NCBI RefSeq assembly: GCF_027489515.1
Contig: NZ_JAIXZS010000015.1
Location: forward strand, 80,563-144,562
Source of the DNA: Novosphingobium sp.
Lineage (GTDB): Bacteria > Pseudomonadota > Alphaproteobacteria > Sphingomonadales > Sphingomonadaceae
Reading direction: 5' to 3'
Length of the DNA: 64,000 nt
Shown: positions 23,162 to 31,765 of the stretch, piece after piece
How positions within the stretch are numbered: position 1 is the first letter of the stretch
Layout of the letters: each line of letters opens with the position of its first letter
Notes under the pieces: model-generated
What the model was told of the DNA's origin: nothing
The model's database searches: none
The model's input: the letters and a program-made list of their open reading frames with translations, nothing else
Translations under genes and position numbers: made by a program

Positions 23162-24283
23162 TCAAAGACCGCCAGCAGTCCGTAGCGTCAGCCGGATCAG
23201 CTCGAACTCGCCTGGCTTGAGCGCGGCGTAGCCTACCTCAAGTTGCACCAGTCCCTGGTCAAGCTCTGCCTGCATCGTGGTGTCGAGCCCGCAGCGGCAA
23301 AGGAAGGCGAGTTCCGGCTTGGCCCCCTGCAACGCCCCGTCCTGCCAGAGCGAGCGCATGAAGCTCTCAACCGCGAGGCGCAGTCTTGCCCACAGCGGCG
23401 CACCGTTCGGTTCGAATGCTGCCCATTGTAGTCCTGCGACAAGACTGCGCTCGATCATGAGCGCCAGCCGCCGCACCGAGACATACTTGCCGCTCGGCGC
23501 CGTGCTGGCAGACGAGAGCAGCGTACGCGCGCCTCCCACCTGCAAGCCCCGCCCCGAAAAGCTGCGCAAGCTGTTGATCCCCAAAGGGTTGAGCACCTCC
23601 TGCGCCGCCGTGCCAATCATCAGCTCCAGGCCCGTCACGCCTTGCAGTGTATCGGCCGGCGCCTTCCACACTCCGCGATCGCGGTCGATCCGCGCATAGA
23701 TCCCTGCCAAGGTGCCGCAGGGCCCCAGCGCTATGTTACCCCCTTGCGGCGCCGCCACGAGCACGCGCGGAAAATAGACGGCCGCGTGGCTGATACCATC
23801 CCCCAGCGCCGCAATACCGCCCCGCCGCCAGGCGATTATGCCCGCCTGATCCCGCGCATCCGCCGGCGGATCGAGCACCAGAAAGGCCCGCCGCTGCTGC
23901 ACCAGCGCGAGCAGCGCGCCGACCGTGTCTGCATGGGCCTGGGCGGCCATAGCGGCGAGATCGGGGGCACAAAGCACATCGAACCCGTCCACCAGCGCGG
24001 CGGTGGCGGCAACATCCGCGATGGCGGCACCCGGCGCCGTGCGGCATACCCGCGCTTCGAACCCGCCATTAGTGAAGAACTGGCGTACCTGCAGGCTGGT
24101 CGGGAACGCCGTATCGCAAGCCCCAAACAGTGCCTCGAACTCGATCTGACTGCGACAGATGGCGGGCTGGGCAATCGGCCCCTGCGGCAGGGCACCGACA
24201 AAAGCGGCAATCCCGGTCGGCACTTGCGCGATGCGGGGCGACAGCGGCGCGGCTTCCTCGATATAGACCTCGGGAGATGGCAT
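23162..24283 (-). CDS. Orphan phage tail sheath protein (contractile tail sheath family)
   Basis: Protein of 373 aa with the sheath-family N-terminus PEVYIEEAAPLSPRIAQVPT, followed by AAFVGALPQGP and, towards the C-terminus, GVTGLELMIGTAAQEVLNPL, RGLQVGGARTLLSS, YVSVRRLALMIERSL and a final LIRLTLRTAGGL. These match the conserved C-terminal domain of T4 gp18-type sheaths; the outer domains are short. ATG 24283 sits behind a strong AAGGAG. No tube, baseplate, ATPase or tail-fibre gene adjoins it, so it is either a remnant of a contractile system or a domesticated gene. It is flanked by two copies of the same 35-bp palindrome. Confidence 0.8.
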   Translation of the reverse strand: MPSPEVYIEEAAPLSPRIAQVPTGIAAFVGALPQGPIAQPAICRSQIEFEALFGACDTAFPTSLQVRQFFTNGGFEARVCRTAPGAAIADVAATAALVDGFDVLCAPDLAAMAAQAHADTVGALLALVQQRRAFLVLDPPADARDQAGIIAWRRGGIAALGDGISHAAVYFPRVLVAAPQGGNIALGPCGTLAGIYARIDRDRGVWKAPADTLQGVTGLELMIGTAAQEVLNPLGINSLRSFSGRGLQVGGARTLLSSASTAPSGKYVSVRRLALMIERSLVAGLQWAAFEPNGAPLWARLRLAVESFMRSLWQDGALQGAKPELAFLCRCGLDTTMQAELDQGLVQLEVGYAALKPGEFELIRLTLRTAGGL

Positions 24284-24375
24284 GGCGGCAGTCTCCTTGG
24301 CGAGAACCGCATGGTACCTCGCAAGCCGCCCCTGCGGCAACCGGGAATACCCCTCCGTCAGCCCTGCTGGCTGAC

Positions 24376-24410
24376 ACCTCCCCGTTTGCACTTCGTGAAA
24401 ACAGGGAGGA
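24376..24410. repeat. 35-bp CCTCCCC palindrome, copy B
   Basis: ACCTCCCC and GGGAGGA arms around a TTCGTGAA core, in the same orientation and of the same length as copy A at 23127-23161. It lies 92 bp upstream of the tail sheath start, so the two copies bracket that gene. Confidence 0.65.
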
Positions 24411-24459
24411 CGAAGTGCTGCCTAGCAGTATGGGTCTCGGGCATGATACAAGCACGGAA

Positions 24460-24948
24460 ATGCAACGACGCGCCGCTCTTCTGCATAGGCTAACGCCATG
24501 GGTTGGCCTTGGCATTGCCTCAATGGCAATGGCACCTGCGGGCACATCTGCTCACCCAACCACGTCTCAATACTCCGAAACCCGATGTGGTGGAGTTTCA
24601 AACAATTGGCTTAGAACAACGCTGGCTTCACCTGACGAGGGCCTTGTAGACTGGGGCGTCAGCAATCTTATTCTAATCGACGGCAAGAACATTAAATGGA
24701 ATCACACGGTAATTAAGGAGTCCAGGGCACTCAGGCTGATTGCCGCAGTCGGAGCATTAACCCCCGCTCCTCTCACCGAATTGCGAATTCGGGCCACTGC
24801 GGACTGCGCGCTGGTGCAAAAGATTCGGGCTACCTTGCAGCAAACAGTTAACTGCTCCGAAAAATGCATCGAATACTCCGATGCGGAGTGGACGGCGAGG
24901 TACAAAGCTCCACCACCTCCCCCTCGTCGCCACCACACGCACAAATAG
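24460..24948 (+). CDS. Hypothetical exported protein, lower GC than neighbours
   Basis: Predicted 162-aa protein from ATG 24460 (GGAA just upstream) with a signal-like N-terminus MQRRAALLHRLTPWVGLGIA...AGTSAH. The mature part contains NLILIDGKNIKWNHTVIKES and ELRIRATADCALVQKIRATL. These vaguely recall the periplasmic domain of ExbD/TolR proteins, with two Cys pairs and a Pro-rich end. The base composition is visibly more AT-rich than the flanking genes, suggesting acquisition. The ORF is open much further upstream (24130), but that part overlaps the sheath gene. Function not recognised. Confidence 0.5.
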   Translation: MQRRAALLHRLTPWVGLGIASMAMAPAGTSAHPTTSQYSETRCGGVSNNWLRTTLASPDEGLVDWGVSNLILIDGKNIKWNHTVIKESRALRLIAAVGALTPAPLTELRIRATADCALVQKIRATLQQTVNCSEKCIEYSDAEWTARYKAPPPPPRRHHTHK

Positions 24949-24955
24949 CGGCCCC

Positions 24956-25903
24956 CTAAACCCGCCCCTCGATCGCGTCCCAGATCATCCCCGCCGTATC
25001 GGTCCCGTTGAACCGGTCGATCGCCACGATCCCCGTCGGCGAGGTCACGTTGATCTCGGTCAGCCACTTGCCGCCGATCACGTCGATGCCGACGAAGATC
25101 AGCCCCAGCCGCTTCAGTTCCGGCCCCAGCGCCGCGCAGATTTCCTGCTCTTCCGGCGTCAGCGCAGTCTTCTCGGCATAGCCGCCGACCGCGAGGTTGG
25201 AGCGGAACTCGCCCTCGCCCGGCTTGCGGTTGATCGCGCCCGCGACTTCGCCGTCCACCAGCACGATGCGCTTGTCGCCCTCGGTCACTTCGGGGAGGAA
25301 GGCCTGCACCATGTGCGGCTCGGGCCAGGTCTGGTTGAACACTTCGAGCAGCGCGCCGAGGTTCTCGCCCTCTTCCGAAACGCGGAAGATCGCCTTGCCG
25401 CCGTTGCCGTGGATCGGCTTCACCACCACCGCACCATGGCGCTTCTGGAAGGCGCGCACTTCTTCCACCGAACGCGTCACCAGCGTCGGTGGCATGAAGC
25501 GCCGGTAGTCGAGCACCATCACCTTCTCGGGCGCATTGCGCACGCTGCGCGGGTTGTTCACCACCAGCGTCTCGCTCTCGATCCGCTCGAGCAGGTGCGT
25601 CGCGGTGATATATCCCATATGGAACGGCGGATCCTGCCGCATCAGCACCACATCGATATCGCGCCCGAGATCGAGCCGCCGCGCCTCGCCCGCCTGGTAA
25701 TGATCGCCCGGCACATGCTGCACCGTCACCGGCACCGCGCGCGCCGTCAGCCGGTCGTTCTCATCGAGCGAGAGCGCGCCGACGTCATAATGATACAGCT
25801 CATGCCCCCGCGCCTGCGCCGCCAGCATCAGCGCGAACGAGCTGTCGCCATTGATATTGATCGAATGCAGCGGGTCCATCTGGACGGCAACGCGAAGGGT
25901 CAT
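24956..25903 (-). CDS. gshB: Glutathione synthetase
   Basis: ATP-grasp ligase of 315 aa joining gamma-glutamylcysteine and glycine. Motifs: VAVQMDPLHSININGDSSFA at the N-terminus; RQDPPFHMGYITATHLLERI; ATP loop VVKPIHGNGGKAIFRV (about 150-165); and C-terminal GLIFVGIDVIGGKWLTEINVTSPTG binding Mg/ATP. Length and motifs are canonical for bacterial GshB. It is divergent from a small His-rich secreted protein and lies in the common alphaproteobacterial cluster with yraN and rsmI. Confidence 0.96.
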   Translation of the reverse strand: MTLRVAVQMDPLHSININGDSSFALMLAAQARGHELYHYDVGALSLDENDRLTARAVPVTVQHVPGDHYQAGEARRLDLGRDIDVVLMRQDPPFHMGYITATHLLERIESETLVVNNPRSVRNAPEKVMVLDYRRFMPPTLVTRSVEEVRAFQKRHGAVVVKPIHGNGGKAIFRVSEEGENLGALLEVFNQTWPEPHMVQAFLPEVTEGDKRIVLVDGEVAGAINRKPGEGEFRSNLAVGGYAEKTALTPEEQEICAALGPELKRLGLIFVGIDVIGGKWLTEINVTSPTGIVAIDRFNGTDTAGMIWDAIEGRV

Positions 25904-26047
25904 GGGCCAGTCATTCCATTAGCGGGCGGGTCCGTGATCGCCCGCAGCCGCGCCTTAATGCTGTTTGCTCCGGTTTGCGACCATGAAAGCACCGTGCCCG
26001 GTCGGCGTGTCGTCCGGCACCGCCAACATGCAAAGGGACCAGACCAC

Positions 26048-26263
26048 ATGCGCAAGACCCTCACCGCTATCGCCTGCACCGCTGCCATCCTCGGCTGGAC
26101 CGCCAGCGCCACCGCCAACCCCGATCAGCACCCGACCGAGCACCCCAAGGACGGTGAGCACAAGGACGGTGAGCACAAGGGCGGCCACGACGGCGACCAC
26201 AAGGATGGCCATGGGGATGGCGAGCACAAGGACGGCCACGGCGCCGGTCATCCCAGCCACTGA
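26048..26263 (+). CDS. Small secreted His/Asp/Lys-rich repeat peptide
   Basis: Predicted 71-aa protein: signal peptide MRKTLTAIACTAAILGWTAS...A, then a mature part of about 48 residues with 11 histidines in DGEHK, GGHDGDHK and DGHG repeats. The DNA underneath is itself a degenerate 15-bp repeat, so its length may vary between strains. Such histidine-rich periplasmic peptides often bind Ni, Zn, Cu or Co; that is inference here. AAAGGGA precedes ATG 26048. The hairpin at 25922-25945 and the promoter space upstream are shared with divergent gshB. Confidence 0.7.
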   Translation: MRKTLTAIACTAAILGWTASATANPDQHPTEHPKDGEHKDGEHKGGHDGDHKDGHGDGEHKDGHGAGHPSH

Positions 26264-26272
26264 GCCCTTACT

Positions 26273-26629
26273 TTACGCGCCGGGTTGCCAGGCATTGGTG
26301 ATCCGGCGCGGCCAGGTTCCGGGCGCGATGAGGATCACGTCAATCCGCACATCGTCGCCCGGTCCGGCAAAGCGCGGCGCCAGTGCCTCCGCCGCCCGCG
26401 CCACGCGCCGCAGCCGCCGCGCATCGATCGCCTGATCAAGCGCCGCCTGCCCCGACCGCCACTTTACCTCGACAAACACCACCGTGCGCCCCTTGCGCGC
26501 CACGAGATCGACTTCGCCCGCCCCGACCCGCTGCCTCCGCGCCAGAATGCGCCATCCGCAGAGCCACAGGTACCACGCTGCAAGGTTCTCCCCGCGCCGC
26601 CCCTGCCGCTCGGCCTCCTGCCGGCTCAC
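26273..26629 (-). CDS. yraN: YraN/UPF0102 nuclease-fold protein
   Basis: 118-aa member of the UPF0102 family, with the PD-(D/E)xK nuclease-like core GAGEVDLVARKGRTVVFVEV followed by the K of KWRS. The N-terminus SRQEAERQGRRGENLAAWYL is family-typical. The start is GTG 26629, overlapping the rsmI stop as GTGA. The biochemical role is unsettled; family members are linked to DNA processing. It is translationally coupled to rsmI. Confidence 0.9.
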   Translation of the reverse strand: MSRQEAERQGRRGENLAAWYLWLCGWRILARRQRVGAGEVDLVARKGRTVVFVEVKWRSGQAALDQAIDARRLRRVARAAEALAPRFAGPGDDVRIDVILIAPGTWPRRITNAWQPGA

Positions 26630-27474
26630 CCCTTCAGTTCTCCGCGGAGCTCCAACGCCCGGGCATAGAGCGCCTTCCGATCGAGCCCGTGCTTCTTGGC
26701 CACCTGCGCCGCTGCCTTGGAAACCGGCAGATCGGCCAATGCCGCTTGCAGCTCGGCATCCACATCGGCTTCGTCCGGCGTCTCCGGTGCCCCCGGCGGC
26801 CCTGCCAGCAGCACGATCTCGCCCTTCGGCGGATGCGCCGTATAGTGCGCCGCCAGCTCCTGCGCTGTCCCTGTCCGGCATTCCTCGTGGAGCTTGGTGA
26901 GTTCGCGCGCGACGGCAATCTCGCGCCCCGGCAGCACGCGCCCCATCGCCTCGAGCGAGGCGACAAGCCGCGGCCCCGTATCGTAGAACACCAGCGTCGC
27001 CGGCACGGCCGCCAGTTCGGCCAGCACATCGCTGCGGGCCTTGTCCTTGTTTGGCAGGAAGCCGGCAAACAGGAAGCGGTCGGTCGGCAACCCAGCCAGC
27101 GTCAAGGCTGCGATGAGCGCGCTCGCCCCCGGGATTGTCGTCACCGCGATGCCGCGCGCGCGCGCCTCGCGCACCAGCCGGTAGCCTGGATCAGAGATCA
27201 GCGGGGTCCCCGCGTCCGAAACCAGCGCCACGGCCCCGCGCGTCATTTCGCCGAGCAGCGCCTCACGCGCCGCATCGCTCGCGTGATCGTCATACCGCCG
27301 CAGCGTGCGCTTGATTCCAAGGTGATGCAGCAGCCCCCCCGTCACCCGCGTGTCCTCGCAAGCTATCACCGAACAGCGCGAAAGCACGTCGATTGCCCGC
27401 CGACTGACGTCACCGAGATTGCCAATCGGAGTCGCGACTATATAGAGACCGGGGTCAAGTAAGGGCGTAGTCAT
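26626..27474 (-). CDS. rsmI: 16S rRNA 2'-O-ribose (C1402) methyltransferase RsmI
   Basis: 282-aa tetrapyrrole-methylase-fold enzyme. Motifs: LYIVATPIGNLGDVSRRAID, VIACEDTRVTGGLLHHLGI, VALVSDAGTPLISDPGYRLV (SAM pocket) and the family's IPGASALIAALTLAGLPTDRF. It methylates the ribose of C1402 in 16S rRNA with SAM. I use ATG 27474; the upstream frame to 27807 is an antisense artefact of the divergent lipoprotein gene. It is followed by yraN (GTGA overlap). Confidence 0.95.
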   Translation of the reverse strand: MTTPLLDPGLYIVATPIGNLGDVSRRAIDVLSRCSVIACEDTRVTGGLLHHLGIKRTLRRYDDHASDAAREALLGEMTRGAVALVSDAGTPLISDPGYRLVREARARGIAVTTIPGASALIAALTLAGLPTDRFLFAGFLPNKDKARSDVLAELAAVPATLVFYDTGPRLVASLEAMGRVLPGREIAVARELTKLHEECRTGTAQELAAHYTAHPPKGEIVLLAGPPGAPETPDEADVDAELQAALADLPVSKAAAQVAKKHGLDRKALYARALELRGELKG

Positions 27475-27514
27475 GCGCAGACCAATGGACCGGCGACCAG
27501 GGAGCGGCAAGCCA

Positions 27515-28678
27515 ATGATGATCGTAAGCGGGTGGGCAACAGGCGGGAACCTGCGGCGCTGGATCATGTGCGGGGCGCTTTCGCTGCTTGCGGGCTGCGC
27601 CGTTATCCCGAAGCCGACCGAAGCACCGCCGCCGCCCAAGCCGGTGGAGGTGACGCCCGATGCCAATGTTCTGCCCACCGATGCAGACCGCCACCGCGTC
27701 GCGCTGCTCGTGCCGATGAGCGGACCCAACGCGCCCGTAGGCATGGCGATCGCCAACGCAACTACGATGGCTCTGCTCGATACCAATGCGCAGAACGTGC
27801 GCATCACGACCTACGACACCGCGCTCGGCGCCGGGCCTGCCGCCAACAAGGCGATCCTTGATGGCAACCGCCTGATCCTGGGGCCGCTACTGGCTGATGA
27901 GGTGGTCGCTGTGGCCAGCGTTGCGCGCCCCGCCAAGGTGCCGATGATCACCTATTCCAACGATGCGACCGTGGCTGACCGCGATGTCTTCGTGCTCGGC
28001 CAGGTACCCGCGCAGGCCATCGCCCGCGTGGTCGGCTTCGCGCAGGACAAGGGCATCAAGTCCATCGGCGCGATCATTCCGACCGGTGCCTACGGCCAGC
28101 GCGTGTCTTCCGCGCTGATGGTCGCAGCGCGCTCGCGCGGGCTGACGGTGACCACGATCGAGAGCTACGATCGGTCCAACACCTCGGTCTCCAGCGCCGT
28201 GCGCCGCGTCCTCGCCAAGGGTCCGGTCGATGCGCTCCTGATCGGCGATAGCGGCCGCATCGCACTGATGGCCGCGCCTGCCGCTGCCGGAACGCAGCTT
28301 CTTGGCACCGAGCTGTGGAACGGCGATGCCTCGATCGCAAAGAGTCCCTCGATGCGCGGCGCCTGGTTTGCCGCCGTCTCCGACAGCCGCTTCGGCCGGT
28401 TCGAACAGTCCTACCGCACCCGCTTCGGCGCTGCTCCCTCGCGGCTTGCCACGCTGGGCTACGATTCCGTGCTGCTCACGCTCAATGTGGCGCGCGGGTG
28501 GAAGCCGGGCACGCTGTTCCCCACCGGCAAGCTCTATGTGCGCGACGGCTTCGTCGGGCTCGATGGCGTGTTCCGCTTCGAGGCCAATGGCGTCGCCGAA
28601 CGCGCGATGGAAGTGCGCGAAGTGGGCGCGGGCACCTTCGTGACGGCGAGCCCGGCCCCGGCCAAGTTCAATCCCTGA
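27515..28678 (+). CDS. LpoA-like lipoprotein with periplasmic-binding domain (penicillin-binding protein activator)
   Basis: 387-aa predicted lipoprotein. Lipobox LSLLAGC lies near residue 28, then a Pro-rich linker (TEAPPPPKPVEVTP) and a type I periplasmic-binding fold (RVALLVPMSGPNAPVGMAIA, LILGPLLADEVVAVASVARP, YGQRVSSALMVAARS). The family is linked to activation of peptidoglycan synthases in gammaproteobacteria; here that role is by homology and by its place next to rsmI-yraN, the usual LpoA neighbourhood. ATG 27515 follows GGGAG at ideal spacing. ATG 27473 is possible but would overlap the divergent rsmI start within one CATG. Confidence 0.85.
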   Translation: MMIVSGWATGGNLRRWIMCGALSLLAGCAVIPKPTEAPPPPKPVEVTPDANVLPTDADRHRVALLVPMSGPNAPVGMAIANATTMALLDTNAQNVRITTYDTALGAGPAANKAILDGNRLILGPLLADEVVAVASVARPAKVPMITYSNDATVADRDVFVLGQVPAQAIARVVGFAQDKGIKSIGAIIPTGAYGQRVSSALMVAARSRGLTVTTIESYDRSNTSVSSAVRRVLAKGPVDALLIGDSGRIALMAAPAAAGTQLLGTELWNGDASIAKSPSMRGAWFAAVSDSRFGRFEQSYRTRFGAAPSRLATLGYDSVLLTLNVARGWKPGTLFPTGKLYVRDGFVGLDGVFRFEANGVAERAMEVREVGAGTFVTASPAPAKFNP

Positions 28679-28759
28679 GGCGGTAAAGCCCACAAAACCC
28701 CGGGATAAGCGCACCACCCCCATTGCCGCGGGAATCGGCCATGTTCTATAGCCGTTCCC

Positions 28760-30778
28760 ATGTCTGATGACCTGTTCGACAAGCTGCCCGCGCGCAGCGC
28801 CGAGGAAAGCTACGACGGTTCGGCCATCGAGGTGCTGGAGGGGCTCGAACCCGTCCGCCGCCGCCCCGGCATGTACATCGGCGGCATCGACGAGCGCGCG
28901 CTTCATCACCTCGCCGCCGAAGTGCTCGATAACGCGATGGACGAGGCTGTCGCCGGCCACGCCAACCGCATCGAAGTCACGCTGGAGGAAGGACCTCCCG
29001 GCACCGCGGGCAAGATCACGATCACCGACAACGGCCGCGGCATGCCGGTGGATGAGCACCCGAAGTATCCCGGCAAATCGGCGCTCGAAGTCATCCTCAC
29101 CATGCTCCATTCGGGTGGCAAGTTCTCCGGCAAGGCCTATGCCACCTCGGGCGGCCTCCACGGCGTCGGCATCTCGGTGGTCAACGCGCTCTCGGTGCTT
29201 ACCCGCATCGAAGTGGCGCGGAACAAGGAGCTTTACGCGCAGGAGTTCTCGCGCGGGCTGCCGACCACGAAGCTGGAGCGCATTGGGGCGGCGCCAAATA
29301 GGCGCGGCACCACCGTCACCTTCATTCCCGATGGCGAAATCTTCGGCGAAGACGCGCGTTTCAAGCCTGCCCGCCTGTTCAGGCTTGTCCGCTCCAAGGC
29401 CTATCTCTTCGCCGGGGTCGAAATCCGCTGGAAGTGCGCGCCTACGCTGATCGCGGGGACGGACATCCCGGCCGAGGCCGTGTTCCAGTTCCCCGGCGGG
29501 CTTGCCGATCACCTTGCCGAGCAGGTTGCTGGGCGCGAATGCGTCACCAGCGTGCCCTTCACCGGCAGCCAGGACTTTCCGGCCGGTCCGGGCGGCGAAG
29601 AAATGGGCCGCGCTGAATGGGCGATCGCCTGGCCGCTTTGGTCGGACGGCTCCTACAGCTGGTACTGCAACACCATCCCCACACCCGATGGCGGCACGCA
29701 TGAAGCGGGCCTGCGCGCCGCGCTCACCAAGGGTATCCGCGCGTTCGGCGAGCTGGTCGGCCAGAAGAAAGCCAAGGAGATCGCGCCGGAAGACATGCTC
29801 ACGGGCAGCGAGATCATGCTCTCGGTGTTCATCCGCGATCCCCAGTTCCAGAGCCAGACCAAGGACCGGCTGACCAGCCCGGAAGCCGCGCGCATGGTCG
29901 AATCTGCGATGCGCGACCATTTCGACCACTTCCTCACCGACAACATGGATCGCGGCAAAGCCCTCCTCGGCGCGGTGATGGAGCGCATGGACGAGCGCCT
30001 GCGCCGCAAGGCGGAGCGCGAGGTCAAGCGCAAGACCGCGACCAATTCGCGCAAGCTGCGCCTCCCCGGCAAGCTCACCGATTGCAGCGGCGAAGGCAGC
30101 GGCGAGACCGAGCTGTTCATCGTCGAGGGCGACAGCGCGGGCGGCAGCGCCAAGCACGCGCGCGACCGCAAGACGCAGGCGATCCTCCCCATCCGCGGCA
30201 AGATCCTCAACGTCGCAAGCGCCAGCGCCGACAAGATCCGCGCCAATGCCGAAATCGCCGACCTCGCGCTCGCGCTGGGCTGCGGGATGCGCAAGGACTG
30301 CAACGCTGACGCCCTGCGCTATGACCGGATCATCATCATGACCGACGCCGACGTCGACGGCGCGCATATCGCCACCTTGCTGATGACGTTCTTTTTTCAG
30401 GAAATGCCGGAGATCGTTCGGCGCGGGCACCTCTACCTCGCCCAGCCGCCGCTCTACCGCCTCACCAGCGGCGCGACTTCGGTTTACGCCAAGGATGATG
30501 CGCACCGCGCCGAGCTCGAAGCCACGAAGTTCAAGGGCAAGAAGGTCGAAGTGGGCCGCTTCAAGGGCCTTGGCGAGATGAACCCGCAGCAATTGCGCGA
30601 GACGACGATGAACCCTGCCTCGCGCAGTCTCATCCGCATCACCCTGCCGCCCGAATACGAAGGCCGCGCCGCGGTGAAGGACCTCGTCGACCGCCTCATG
30701 GGCCGCGACCCCGCGCAGCGCTTCATGTTCATCCAGAACCGCGCGGGTGAGCTCGATCCGGAACTGATCGACGCGTGA
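28760..30778 (+). CDS. parE: DNA topoisomerase IV subunit B
   Basis: Type IIA topoisomerase ATPase subunit, 672 aa, normal for alphaproteobacterial ParE. GHKL ATPase motifs: EVLDNAMDEAVAGHANRIEV, ITDNGRGMPVDEHP, TSGGLHGVGISVVNALS. The TOPRIM region contains VEGDSAGGSAKHARDRKTQA and TDADVDGAHIATLLMTFFF (DxD metal site). PIRGKILNVASASADKI separates it from GyrB. With ParC it decatenates daughter chromosomes. Its stop overlaps the following reductase start (GTGA). Confidence 0.95.
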   Translation: MSDDLFDKLPARSAEESYDGSAIEVLEGLEPVRRRPGMYIGGIDERALHHLAAEVLDNAMDEAVAGHANRIEVTLEEGPPGTAGKITITDNGRGMPVDEHPKYPGKSALEVILTMLHSGGKFSGKAYATSGGLHGVGISVVNALSVLTRIEVARNKELYAQEFSRGLPTTKLERIGAAPNRRGTTVTFIPDGEIFGEDARFKPARLFRLVRSKAYLFAGVEIRWKCAPTLIAGTDIPAEAVFQFPGGLADHLAEQVAGRECVTSVPFTGSQDFPAGPGGEEMGRAEWAIAWPLWSDGSYSWYCNTIPTPDGGTHEAGLRAALTKGIRAFGELVGQKKAKEIAPEDMLTGSEIMLSVFIRDPQFQSQTKDRLTSPEAARMVESAMRDHFDHFLTDNMDRGKALLGAVMERMDERLRRKAEREVKRKTATNSRKLRLPGKLTDCSGEGSGETELFIVEGDSAGGSAKHARDRKTQAILPIRGKILNVASASADKIRANAEIADLALALGCGMRKDCNADALRYDRIIIMTDADVDGAHIATLLMTFFFQEMPEIVRRGHLYLAQPPLYRLTSGATSVYAKDDAHRAELEATKFKGKKVEVGRFKGLGEMNPQQLRETTMNPASRSLIRITLPPEYEGRAAVKDLVDRLMGRDPAQRFMFIQNRAGELDPELIDA

Positions 30779-31638
30779 GCCAACCCGCTACTCACAAGCT
30801 AGGCCAGTTCACTGTTGGCCGCATGGGCTACGGCGCCATGCAGCTCGCCGGCCCAGGCGTGTTCGGCCCCCCGCGCGATCTCGCCGAATGCATCGCCGTG
30901 CTGCGCGAGGCGGTGGAGAGCGGCGTCAACCACATCGACACCAGCGATTTCTACGGCCCCGAAGTCACCAACAAGCTGATCCGCGAGGCGCTTGCCCCCT
31001 ACCCCGATGGCCTCGTCCTCGTCACCAAGGTCGGCGCGCGGCGGGGCTCCGATGCCGCGTGGATCATGACGCCCGAGCCCAGCGCGCTCGTCGAACAGGT
31101 TCATGGCAACTTGCGCAACCTCGGTTTGGAGACGCTCGATGTCGTCAACCTGCGCATCGGCCATGCCTTCGGCCCTGATGACACGAGCCTTGCCGAACGG
31201 TTCGGCGCGCTGCGCGATCTTCAGCAGCAGGGCAAGATCCGCCATATCGGCCTCAGCAACGTCACCGCTGCCCAGATCGCCGAAGCCCGCGCCATCGGCG
31301 AAGTCGCCTGCGTGCAGAACGCCTACAACCTCGTCCAGCGCAGCGATGATGCCCTGATCGACATGCTTGGCGCGGACGGCATCCCCTATGTTCCGTTCTT
31401 CCCGCTCGGCGGCTTCTCCCCGCTCCAGTCCGAGGCACTGAATGCCCTTGCCGCACGGCTCGGCGTCAGCGCGATGCAGCTCGCGCTCGCCTGGCTACTT
31501 CACCGCGCGCCCAACATCCTGCTGATCCCCGGCACCTCCTCACGCGTGCACTTGCGCGAGAACCTGGCCGCCACCGACATCGCACTCTGCGCCGAAGACA
31601 TGGCCGCGCTTGATGCCATCGGCGCACCTGCCACCTGA
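30775..31638 (+). CDS. Aldo/keto reductase, PdxI/YdbC-like
   Basis: 287-aa TIM-barrel NADPH-dependent reductase. NHIDTSDFYGPEVTNKLIRE contains the catalytic Asp/Tyr; LVTKVGARRGSD supplies the Lys; GKIRHIGLSNV and LIPGTSSRVHLRENLAA complete the AKR signature. The pattern is close to E. coli YdbC/PdxI, which reduces pyridoxal to pyridoxine, so vitamin B6 salvage is the likeliest role. It starts at GTG 30775 overlapping the parE stop, a coupling without an obvious functional reason. Confidence 0.85.
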   Translation: MSQPATHKLGQFTVGRMGYGAMQLAGPGVFGPPRDLAECIAVLREAVESGVNHIDTSDFYGPEVTNKLIREALAPYPDGLVLVTKVGARRGSDAAWIMTPEPSALVEQVHGNLRNLGLETLDVVNLRIGHAFGPDDTSLAERFGALRDLQQQGKIRHIGLSNVTAAQIAEARAIGEVACVQNAYNLVQRSDDALIDMLGADGIPYVPFFPLGGFSPLQSEALNALAARLGVSAMQLALAWLLHRAPNILLIPGTSSRVHLRENLAATDIALCAEDMAALDAIGAPAT

Positions 31639-31765
31639 ATTTTAACCACCCCCTGCGGGTTTCACCCTAGCCCGCGCCAAACGCCCTTGCAGCCACCCCG
31701 CGCCTAGAACGGACGCGCTATCCGCCGCGCAGTCCCGCGTGGCGGCAGATACGGGCTCACTCGGC

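Noticed and set aside
27887..30592. 901-codon minus-strand ORF opposite the lipoprotein and parE genes
   Set aside because: It is antisense to clear genes, lacks any family pattern and is His/Arg/Gly-rich low-complexity. Such shadows follow from GC-rich third codon positions.
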